Source: Oscillospiraceae bacterium (GTDB taxonomy: Bacteria > Bacillota > Clostridia > Oscillospirales > Ruminococcaceae). Taken from it: a stretch of 51,377 nt of DNA. This document shows positions 9,201-15,343 of this stretch, one piece after another. The notes beneath the pieces were generated by a model. The model saw only the letters and a program-made list of their open reading frames with translations. It searched no databases and was not told the origin of the DNA. Each line of letters begins with the position of its first letter. Position 1 is the first letter of the stretch. The stretch is taken from the NCBI GenBank assembly GCA_902362965.1, contig CABIYQ010000013.1, forward strand, positions 1 to 51,377. The letters run 5' to 3'. A program made the translations under genes and the position numbers.

Positions 9201-10505
9201 TTCCTCCTGAATCAAATCCCTGTCAGTCTGCTGTTTCAATTCGGCTGCCATCAAGGAGAGTGAATACTTCAAGGATAGAATACGGGAATCCTGCGTTCCC
9301 TGCTCCAACTCTCTGATCTGTGCAGTCAACGCTTTCTCTTCATTCTGCTGTTCAAGAAGTTCAGCATATTCCTTTGCGGCATTCAATACGCTGACCAGAT
9401 GGGCAAACTTGTCACGCTGGTTTTCTGCATCTTCTTTTTGACGTTTGCACTCTGATAATTGCACATCTGCTTTGTCAAAGCTCTCCTCCGCAAAATAATA
9501 GGCTTCCGAAGCCCTTTCCGCTTTGATATGATGAAGTTTTGCTTTTAATTCGGATATCGTTTTTTCGAGCTGTGCTTTCTTGTTGCTTTCCAGTTTGATA
9601 TTATGGTCAAGCGCAAACAAATGGTCAGCCAATATGTGTATTGCTTGAATTCTTGCATCTTCGGCATCCCACATATTCTTCATGAGGGGAAGAATCCCTT
9701 GCAGTTTTTCGGTGAATGCTTTGATCTGTGACTGCAAGCGGAGATTTTCTTCCTGCCCTGCATAGCTGTCAGCGTAATGGACAAACATTTCTTCCAACGC
9801 CTCCGCTGATGCTGTATTATTCGGCATGACACCGGGGATAATGAACTTATCGAGCAGTCTGTCGGCTGTTTTGTATTCCTCAAAGAATTTCGTAATGCCG
9901 CCTTCTACCGCATTGATACGCACAAGAATATTTTCCCATTCGGTATGAAGGATCCCGTATTCTTCCAAACGTTTCTGGTAACGACGCAAAGAATCAGCGG
10001 GATAGTATTCGACCTTTCTGCTCTGCAGATATTTACGCAGATCATCAAAAGACATGGGATGGATATGACTGCCTGTCCGTTCGGTAAGAGGAAGATTGAT
10101 CAGATCGAGTTTATCACCAGTTCTTGTATAGTCATGCATAAATGTGTAGAAACGAACTGTTTTGCTTTCGTTTTCATCATCTGCTGCCCGGCTTGCCGCC
10201 AATGCAATACCTGTCAGCAGACTGTTAGATGAGCCGTCCAATGCCCACTCTATCAGAACAAACGCATGGTCAGTGCCTTTCTGGAAATAATCGCTGATAT
10301 TTCGGTTCTGCACTTTTGCTTTCGGGCAGACTGGTTGGAGAAGCAACTGAACGATAACAGATTTACCGCCGCCGTTATCCAGATTCAGCAGTGTGTCGAT
10401 CGGCTTTCCTTCGGCGTTCTCAGTACAGAATATCTCGTCCGGTATCAGCTTTACACCGTCATTGAACCTGAAATTCACGATTCTGATCTTACGGATCGCC
10501 GGCAT
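6213..10505 (-). CDS. jetC: Wadjet SMC-like ATPase JetC
   Basis: JetC is the motor subunit of Wadjet, an SMC/MukB-like complex that extrudes DNA loops and licenses cleavage of small circular plasmids by JetD. This 1430-residue protein shows the expected plan: a Walker A (NLDNGGGKSV, residues ~41-50) in an N-terminal ATPase half, about 1100 residues of heptad-rich coiled coil, and a C-terminal half with ABC signature SGGEQFVVLFS, Walker B VLILDNPFGP and LTHLG as the switch His. I start at ATG 10505 (MPAIRKIRIVNF) because GGAGGTGA sits just upstream; the longer frame to 10544 has none. It overlaps the end of jetB by 17 bases. Larger than typical type I JetC as I recall it. Confidence 0.93.
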   Translation of the reverse strand: MPAIRKIRIVNFRFNDGVKLIPDEIFCTENAEGKPIDTLLNLDNGGGKSVIVQLLLQPVCPKAKVQNRNISDYFQKGTDHAFVLIEWALDGSSNSLLTGIALAASRAADDENESKTVRFYTFMHDYTRTGDKLDLINLPLTERTGSHIHPMSFDDLRKYLQSRKVEYYPADSLRRYQKRLEEYGILHTEWENILVRINAVEGGITKFFEEYKTADRLLDKFIIPGVMPNNTASAEALEEMFVHYADSYAGQEENLRLQSQIKAFTEKLQGILPLMKNMWDAEDARIQAIHILADHLFALDHNIKLESNKKAQLEKTISELKAKLHHIKAERASEAYYFAEESFDKADVQLSECKRQKEDAENQRDKFAHLVSVLNAAKEYAELLEQQNEEKALTAQIRELEQGTQDSRILSLKYSLSLMAAELKQQTDRDLIQEESARKEQSDVLCDTQKKIKLLTEQHEEENNCLHQATGRRNYLLEQINQGLTELALHITVMLDGSYSKEDIENIRSGYDNQLKLGNDTIISYQNEEEQFGQELDNQDAERTELTQALANCEVCLQQHKSALEQYRKAYNAVIPVLKHLSIPASQLFSDEPITSLDNILAKLKEQLRQAERSAELLTEQVRCIETGQLHLSKTAIDFLQESGVSYQTGEQYLNYQSPKIREDIIAINPLVAYAVIVDSEKEQIKLLSQTADSWLSAIVPVYTRSELADMADGKWSEHNRFLSAFDREYFSDVSAYKDVIQQRLDEEKAEIERLRHQISEWEAERCILSAFTYTADDEQHFQEQIISCQSKLQTIQDELSTLDKRKAKIKKRTEELRELINSEQEILHQTENHQKEFGRICGTISQYEELSRQISQMESACKQLAAQIESEHKKENHLSVLMQECDDKIKLLGDKLIEYQNLLGELEDTPKAEILSEDYSAMLAEYRLYQENYSANLQELHKKLQKIQESVRKTAKDIERFHIESSEYENISYTDDAYQHAEEQLSQAKMECNQASELYSGAVECHAKAEKTLELAKNRLSELHTELLSRSEVGSDFERRIRECQSVLEDSENEMHRCTEKLTDLNADHRYTSKFAERFTAENAEYIPKLSGTPQDTNKLRDTIENCIEKLKQAENKTKKYHSSELEPFRNTHTLFTGTLDGILSVIDNHNITGDKYFTLYERTEGDIKRYQKRIAQLAVLLKDVEDSRKQLVTNCLQRVGRLYENLTILSKKSMIQIGNTKKQMIRIELPDIEPMSEQPAERINQYITEQVKKYLSEQDSSTKTHHGHLEIRRLLNCYIGKEIIPITVFKIDKNIQNSRYRSWQDALKANSGGEQFVVLFSLIVSVMNYTRSLTSSLNTTSGVLILDNPFGPISSPHLLEPMFRIARHFHIQLICLTHLGTAAVTSFFDIVYQLRFKSLPLSNVEILEAEAKQHMEHAYYLSEQLSLF

Positions 10506-11181
10506 CTGACTCACCTCCCTCCAGAATAGTGTGTATCTCCGCAATGCGATTCTTAGATAAATAATACGGCATCAGGTCGTTAAGTTTTACCGTCGGCTTC
10601 CATACCCCGTCAGCATCATACAGTAATTCCTCATCACGGAACTTTCTGATGATCTTCATAAAACAGCCGTGCTTTGTATCCACTGAATTCGATTCATCAC
10701 CACGCTTTGCCAGCCAGTTGTCTGCAAGGCGCAGAAAATCCATACTGTACTGAGCAGCGGCATTTTTTAGGGCTTCACCCTCGGATCGCACCTGTTCACA
10801 ATGCTGCGTGAACTCATCCAGAAAATCAGATTCCTTGATATAAGACCTCGTTTGCAGTGTATTGTCTTCTCCACCGTACAGCTCATGCAAAAGAAAAATC
10901 GCCATATAATTCAGCAAATACAGTTCTTCCAGCTTCTCATTGCCGACACTGCGGCGAAAGTCGCTGTTATCCTGTGAGAATAATTCATTGCTCGGATTCG
11001 GCAGGAGATAAAGCCTACCATTTGTTCTGTAAAGCGTAAAATCAAGCTCCTGTTCCATAACCGCAAGCTCGGCAGCTATTTCAGCATCGCAGTAATCTTC
11101 ATAATAGGAAGAATCCTGTTCACGGGTGATATATCCCTTTTCCATTAGCTTTGCAAATAGTCTCAGACTTTCAGGTCTCAT
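10489..11181 (-). CDS. jetB: Wadjet subunit JetB (MukE-like)
   Basis: The 230-residue protein lies between jetA and jetC and shares an ATGA overlap with jetA, so the two are translationally coupled. By position and size it is JetB, the small winged-helix (MukE/kite-like) subunit that binds the JetC heads with JetA. The N-terminus (ESLRLFAKLMEKGYITREQD) looks like a winged helix, and acidic segments follow (DYCDAEIAAELAVMEQELDF). No catalytic motif is present or expected. The identification leans on synteny with the unmistakable JetC and JetD. Confidence 0.85.
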   Translation of the reverse strand: MRPESLRLFAKLMEKGYITREQDSSYYEDYCDAEIAAELAVMEQELDFTLYRTNGRLYLLPNPSNELFSQDNSDFRRSVGNEKLEELYLLNYMAIFLLHELYGGEDNTLQTRSYIKESDFLDEFTQHCEQVRSEGEALKNAAAQYSMDFLRLADNWLAKRGDESNSVDTKHGCFMKIIRKFRDEELLYDADGVWKPTVKLNDLMPYYLSKNRIAEIHTILEGGESDAGDP

Positions 11182-12704
11182 CGTCTCACCTCGATCTTAA
11201 AATCATTGATTTTGATACGGTTCCCTGCATCATCAGATAATGTGATCACTTCATCGAGCTTATATATCAGTATTGTCTGTATCTGCACCAATTCTTCCGG
11301 AAGTTCGCTCAGGCAGTAGGAAAGGTCAAATTCACCAACGGGCACAATGACATCATGCTGTTCTGAACGCCAGCCCACTACATCGATCTCTCCCAGTCCG
11401 TAGAGCTTCAACATGACATCAGGCAACGATTTTTCCTGTAATTGCTCCTGTAGCTGCTCTTTTGATACAAAGGCAAGATAATCACTAAAATAGAATTCCG
11501 GGGTGCTTTTGGCGTAGGTAAGCAATCCTCTTATGATCTCAACATATCTGTTGTTTCTGATATCAGCAGCAGTTTCGGCATTTTCCTCACTTATGATATC
11601 AATGCCGTCATCTCTGCTGTTTTCCCTGATAGTATTCTGCCTGCTGTAAAAGAAATCAAGACCAAACAGATGTGGAAATGAAGGACGATACAGCGGAGCA
11701 AACAGCTTTCCAACATCTCTGGTATCTTGCAACTGCATTTTCTGCAATGGGAGTAATAATTCCTGTTTCAGGTCAAAGCGACCTGCCTGCAAATAAGAAA
11801 AGCTATCATCTAATAGATTTGCATATAGATCGGAAAGCGAAAATTTCTGATTGAAGACACAGCTTTGCTCGCTTATTACCGTATCAATGTTTTCAAGTAT
11901 TTCCCGTATCTCTTGTTCTGTCTGACCTATATTGTCATTTTGATTGATCTGGGCATCTGCGATTGCTTGCAGCTTCGCTGATACGAGAGTACGGATATCA
12001 CTGAGCTGTTTGTTCTCGTCCTCGAAGGAATCCTTTACCTGCGTGACGATCTCTTCATATTCGTCAATAGATACTTCGGAGATATTGGTTCTGCACCGAA
12101 GCATAAAATCATCCATTCTTGTTTTCAGATTCCTGACCCTGCTGACCAGTTCACGGCTCTCCCGAAGTGCTTTGCCATAGTTGCCGCGCTTGATAAATTC
12201 CTGTAATTTGAATCGGTTGACAGAAAAATCCAATTCGCTGTCGATCTCTTTGGTTCGGAACAGAAACTCATACGCTTCATTCGTCAAAACATAGCTTCCG
12301 CTTTTCTGTTCGATCAGGATAAGCGAACTCTGCTTTCTGAAATTCTCATCTCCGCTGTGAAACGTATCAAATAAGCGTCTCTTACCGCCGCTTTGCAGGA
12401 CATCTGTTACGATATAATCAGCAAGCATCTTTGCTGACTCCGATTCATAACCGTACACATCGGCAAGCTCTCGCAAAAATGCTGTGATATCCTGTTTCGT
12501 GCAGCGCTCACCGTAACGGAGCGTACTGTCCATGATAAAAACCATTACCATAAGGATCAGATTATCGGTTTTATCATCATCGCCACGCAACAATTCATGA
12601 ATCTCCCTTGGCTTGCTTCTTTGCAGCCAGTATTTGATAAGATTCACGAATCGCATACGTTTCTCAAAATCCTGTAATAGTTCTTTGGATTCTGCTGAAA
12701 TCAT
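11178..12704 (-). CDS. jetA: Wadjet subunit JetA (kleisin-like)
   Basis: This 508-residue protein starts four bases after the jetD stop, with GAGG inside the end of jetD. It has an N-terminal helical/winged region (SKELLQDFEKRMRFVNLIKY), a central coiled coil with VRNLKTRMDDFMLRCRTNI and DEYEEIVTQVKDSFEDENKQ, and a C-terminal mixed domain. In Wadjet, JetA is the kleisin (MukF-like) that bridges the JetC ATPase heads. I recognise it by context and architecture rather than by a short motif. The sequence does not resemble the DUF3375-type JetA of type I systems as I know it, which favours type II or III. Confidence 0.85.
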   Translation of the reverse strand: MISAESKELLQDFEKRMRFVNLIKYWLQRSKPREIHELLRGDDDKTDNLILMVMVFIMDSTLRYGERCTKQDITAFLRELADVYGYESESAKMLADYIVTDVLQSGGKRRLFDTFHSGDENFRKQSSLILIEQKSGSYVLTNEAYEFLFRTKEIDSELDFSVNRFKLQEFIKRGNYGKALRESRELVSRVRNLKTRMDDFMLRCRTNISEVSIDEYEEIVTQVKDSFEDENKQLSDIRTLVSAKLQAIADAQINQNDNIGQTEQEIREILENIDTVISEQSCVFNQKFSLSDLYANLLDDSFSYLQAGRFDLKQELLLPLQKMQLQDTRDVGKLFAPLYRPSFPHLFGLDFFYSRQNTIRENSRDDGIDIISEENAETAADIRNNRYVEIIRGLLTYAKSTPEFYFSDYLAFVSKEQLQEQLQEKSLPDVMLKLYGLGEIDVVGWRSEQHDVIVPVGEFDLSYCLSELPEELVQIQTILIYKLDEVITLSDDAGNRIKINDFKIEVRR

Positions 12705-12708
12705 ATTC

Positions 12709-13731
12709 TTACCTCATGTTTTCTGCCAGCACAGGGTAGGAGAGAATCTCCTGCGGCAGACGTTTATTATCTTGCAGTATCTGTGTGATATGTTTTTGTT
12801 CGCCAGACTGAAACATAGGCAGTATTCCGGACATTTCGGGTATGATGCATCGTCTGTCTTCACTGTCAGGCAGCTGAATGTTACGGCTCAGCTCCAGCAT
12901 TTTCTGATATGCAGGAAGAAACAATTCAATATGCAGTTCTTCTGCCGCTTTGCAAAGTCGCAGAAAAATGTCAAATCCTGCTCTGTCAATATCTCCGCAG
13001 TACAGAAAATGAACTGCATCAGCCCCAAGATAAGCGGCATAGGAACGGAATTTATCTCTACCCGTGATGTCATTGCCCTGCCCAAAGATCACGCCGTCGA
13101 TTCGAGTATCAAATAATGTGTTAGCTTCGGATTCGTACATCAGCCTGCGGATATTGAACCAGATGTCCTTGTTTTCGCAGATAAGCAATGTCATAGTCGG
13201 TTTCCGGACGGGGATATAATCTGAAAAACACTGTTCGGGCGTTTCATAATATCGAAGCGTGTCCCCTGAAATCCCGATAGCCTCTAATAATCTTAAATGG
13301 TTATCCAATTCCTTCTCTTCACCGAAGATGGAAAAAGAACGCTCACGCCTCGACATCATATCATTGCCTTCGTGATTAGTGAACCATTCACTCAAACGGC
13401 GCAAAAATGCCTTATTGTTGACAAATTGCATTCGATTACGAAGCAGATACCCATTCGCTAAAAGTCTCGGATGAAGTGCATAGATCTCATCCGGTGATAC
13501 CTGTATCGTGTTCTCAATGCAAATAGTATATCGCATAAACAATGGATTTTTTCGATTTCCATTTGTTCCGCTGCTCTTGACAGGCACTAATACGCCTTTA
13601 TCGTTAAGCTCTTTAATCTGTTCGTTAAGCTGCTCTGGATCTGAACATAACCTGCTGAGTTCCTCCAATGTGATTCGTTTACGAGGAAAATCCTGCAATG
13701 CTTTATATAGTGTATTATTGGGCTTACTCAT
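12709..13731 (-). CDS. jetD: Wadjet nuclease subunit JetD (toprim)
   Basis: JetD is the topoisomerase VI-like nuclease that cuts plasmids trapped by JetABC. The 340-residue protein has an N-terminal winged-helix region (RKRITLEELSRLCSDPEQLN) and a C-terminal toprim fold with GADAVHFLYCGDIDRAGFDI, where the GDxDxxG-type acidic motif supplies metal ligands; a conserved Glu would be expected near TLLICENKD. It is the first gene of the operon (order D-A-B-C), preceded by AGAGGGGG and a good promoter. A D-first order differs from the A-B-C-D order of type I. I lean to type III, but the type is uncertain. Confidence 0.88.
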   Translation of the reverse strand: MSKPNNTLYKALQDFPRKRITLEELSRLCSDPEQLNEQIKELNDKGVLVPVKSSGTNGNRKNPLFMRYTICIENTIQVSPDEIYALHPRLLANGYLLRNRMQFVNNKAFLRRLSEWFTNHEGNDMMSRRERSFSIFGEEKELDNHLRLLEAIGISGDTLRYYETPEQCFSDYIPVRKPTMTLLICENKDIWFNIRRLMYESEANTLFDTRIDGVIFGQGNDITGRDKFRSYAAYLGADAVHFLYCGDIDRAGFDIFLRLCKAAEELHIELFLPAYQKMLELSRNIQLPDSEDRRCIIPEMSGILPMFQSGEQKHITQILQDNKRLPQEILSYPVLAENMR

Positions 13732-13770
13732 ACTTTGCCCCCTCTGAACAAAATATAAAATAGTATATAT

Positions 13771-13799
13771 ATTGTAGCATAATTTGGTCGAAAAAGCAA
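13771..13799 (-). promoter_or_regulatory. Promoter of the jetDABC operon
   Basis: On the minus strand TTGCTT (13799-13794) and TGCTACAAT with -10 TACAAT (13776-13771) are 17 bases apart, 40 bases before the jetD ATG. It is the only strong promoter seen for the four genes. Confidence 0.75.
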
Positions 13800-13849
13800 G
13801 CTGTCAGTTGTACGAAAGAAATTCTTCGGAGATTGAGCGTTTTCATAAC

Positions 13850-13897
13850 AAAAAGCAGGCAGATACCTCTCAATGAAGTATTTGCCTGTTTTGTTTC
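13850..13897. terminator. Hairpin at the right edge of the Wadjet element
   Basis: AGCAGGCAGATAC and GTATTTGCCTGTTT form a stem with few mismatches, with A- and T-runs outside. It insulates jetD from the interrupted lgt/J-domain operon. Confidence 0.65.
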
Positions 13898-13942
13898 ATA
13901 GCCCGCTGTATAGGCCTTTACATAATAGTTGTTGAAAAATTT

Positions 13943-14062
13943 CTATATTAGTACCGACCTAATATCGGGGTGATATTTTTTTGCTAATGCCTTGTACGCT
14001 GCTTTAATAACTTCATTAGGGGAGTTCACATTTACCCCTAATATATTATAATAATCTTTCAT
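13943..14062 (-). pseudogene. N-terminal part of the split membrane J-domain protein
   Basis: ATG 14062-14060 overlaps the stop of the lgt-like gene (ATGA), so it was translationally coupled to it. It encodes [20 protein letters not shown] and [14 protein letters not shown], the first 34 residues of a J-domain with the HPD motif. After the isoleucine the frame enters the Wadjet element and ends five codons later (RSVLI, TAG). The remainder of the protein lies at 5329-4430. Typical spacing from HPD to GDK in DnaJ proteins (three residues) is restored when the halves are joined. Confidence 0.88.
13951..13970. other. Right attachment junction of the Wadjet element
   Basis: Element sequence GTACCGACCT (13951-13960) meets AA (13961-13962) and host TATCGGGG. 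See the left junction at 5322-5340 for the reconstructed sites. Confidence 0.75.
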
Positions 14063-14799
14063 CCTATGGGTTTCTTCCTTTTGGTGAATTTAATAATATG
14101 TATTATGCAAAAGAATAAAATGATCAGGGATATTATTTGAGAAGTAGATAATACTCCCCATATTCCTCTTACCGAATCACCTCTAAAAAATTCCAATACA
14201 AATCGGCAACAAGAGTATTCTATTAGATAGATTATAATAAGTCTTTGAGACTTAAATTTTTCTGAAATTATCATTAATGATATAAAAATAAGCAAGTTAA
14301 AAAAACTTTCAAAAAGCTGAACAGGAAAACGTATCACTTCAGGTGAAGCAGCCATTGAGAATCCCCAACTATTTTCTACCCCATAACAACATCCTCCAAA
14401 GAAACATCCAATTCTACCCCAGAAATGAAACAGAGGAATTGCGGGTGCAACAAAATTAAATAACTTTCCTTTATCATCATGCTTTATTTTTGTACAAAGC
14501 CATATACCAAACAGCATTCCTAGTAATCCGCCGTAAAAAACAATGCCGCCATTAAACATATAATAAAGCATTTTGTTTACAGAAAAGTCTCTGATGATTT
14601 CTGGAATCATAGTCAGAAAAAACAACAAACGGCTGCCAATAAGCAGTGTGATAACCGAAACAAACATATACAAAAGCAATTGCTTGAAAGTTATGTCAAA
14701 TCGTTCCATGCGAAAAAACAGAAGAATTATTGCGGATATTGCGCCCAATGTAGAGAAAAATACATAACTTGGTATAGTAATGTTTACTAACGGAAACAC
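14059..14799 (-). CDS. Lgt-like membrane protein (prolipoprotein diacylglyceryl transferase family)
   Basis: The 246-residue protein has about seven hydrophobic helices and the Lgt signature region as [18 protein letters not shown] (residues ~129-146). Lgt transfers diacylglycerol from phosphatidylglycerol to the lipobox cysteine of lipoproteins. Canonical Lgt reads GRxGNFxNxE here; this one has Cys and Gly-rich replacements, a variant found in Lgt-like paralogues of Clostridia, so activity on ordinary lipoproteins is doubtful. It sits between a Cys-rich protein upstream (16-base gap, GGAGG site) and the J-domain protein downstream (4-base overlap). That context suggests a dedicated partner role, possibly acting on the Cys-rich product. 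The gene itself is intact although its operon is broken at both ends. Confidence 0.8.
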   Translation of the reverse strand: MFPLVNITIPSYVFFSTLGAISAIILLFFRMERFDITFKQLLLYMFVSVITLLIGSRLLFFLTMIPEIIRDFSVNKMLYYMFNGGIVFYGGLLGMLFGIWLCTKIKHDDKGKLFNFVAPAIPLFHFWGRIGCFFGGCCYGVENSWGFSMAASPEVIRFPVQLFESFFNLLIFISLMIISEKFKSQRLIIIYLIEYSCCRFVLEFFRGDSVRGIWGVLSTSQIISLIILFFCIIHIIKFTKRKKPIG

Positions 14800-14815
14800 T
14801 TTATATTCCTCCTAA

Positions 14816-15241
14816 TTATTCATCATAGCATGCAGATACACAACCATGCGGGAACTTTCTGGGCATATTATTATTAAAGTTCTTGCTTTCATCAGTTTTT
14901 TTATTGCATGATATTCCACCGCAAGATGGTCCGGTATAAGCTTGCGTTTTATCACTGGTCACCTGCTCATTGTATTTTTGACAATTGCAGTTAAAGAAAC
15001 CGCAATCAGTACCTAAATCATATTTGCCTGATGACATTACAGGGCCATTTCCGATACAACCGCAATCCTCGTAGTAATAGACTATTCCTGAATATTGTAC
15101 GTCATCATCAGAGAATTCAACATATAAACATTCGGTAGGCCAACAACTGGTATTTAAACCGCAGCCAAGACATCCGGCCGGTCCTACACAACTAGTGTAT
15201 TCAACCTCTGTTGTATCATCAATTCCGCTTGCTACAAGCAA
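14816..15241 (-). CDS. Cysteine-rich protein, probably 5'-truncated
   Basis: From the only possible start (TTG 15241) the product has 141 residues with 14 cysteines, in clusters such as SCVGPAGCLGCGLNTSC, EDCGCIGNG, DCGFFNCNCQ and GCVSACYDE. No ribosome site precedes the TTG. The open frame continues upstream through SFCQSYEARL and a hydrophobic stretch (YLLIIIIP) to a stop near 15330 without a start codon. A lost signal peptide is therefore plausible. The promoter of the divergent restriction operon lies in this same DNA, so insertion of that operon may have removed the start. I do not recognise a family; it may be an exported disulfide-rich or modified peptide substrate linked to the lgt-like gene. 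Confidence 0.5.
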   Translation of the reverse strand: MLVASGIDDTTEVEYTSCVGPAGCLGCGLNTSCWPTECLYVEFSDDDVQYSGIVYYYEDCGCIGNGPVMSSGKYDLGTDCGFFNCNCQKYNEQVTSDKTQAYTGPSCGGISCNKKTDESKNFNNNMPRKFPHGCVSACYDE

Positions 15242-15256
15242 ACGTGCTTCATATGA

Positions 15257-15286
15257 TTGACAAAAGCTTACTTCATGTGGTATAAT
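15257..15286 (+). promoter_or_regulatory. Promoter of the restriction-modification operon
   Basis: TTGACA (15257-15262) and TATAAT (15281-15286), both perfect consensus, are spaced by 18 bases. A 21-codon open frame (ATG 15291, MSKYVILYVF) begins at the expected transcript start and ends in TAG across the restriction gene start, so its translation could affect that start. Confidence 0.8.
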
Positions 15287-15343
15287 TATTATGAGTAAAT
15301 ATGTTATTTTATATGTTTTTTACTTATGTGAGAGGAAACTGCT

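Larger units (their letters stand above)
5330..13962. mobile_element. 8.6 kb Wadjet-carrying integrative element inserted in a J-domain gene
   Basis: The boundaries are set by the two halves of one gene: residues 1-34 of a J-domain protein lie at 14062-13961 and the remainder at 5329-4430, same strand, in frame when joined. Between them lie a truncated DUF4368 serine recombinase (next to the left junction, as in TnpX-like elements), a 70-aa gene, jetC, jetB, jetA and jetD. The excised circle would have attP with GTACCGACCT-AA-AGACGGGTAC at its centre, an imperfect inverted repeat that extends further outward. Loss of the recombinase catalytic domain means the element can probably no longer move by itself. 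Confidence 0.8.

Noticed and set aside
10506..10544. Longer jetC start
   Set aside because: The 13 extra residues lie in jetB coding DNA without a ribosome site; GGAGGTGA sits before ATG 10505.
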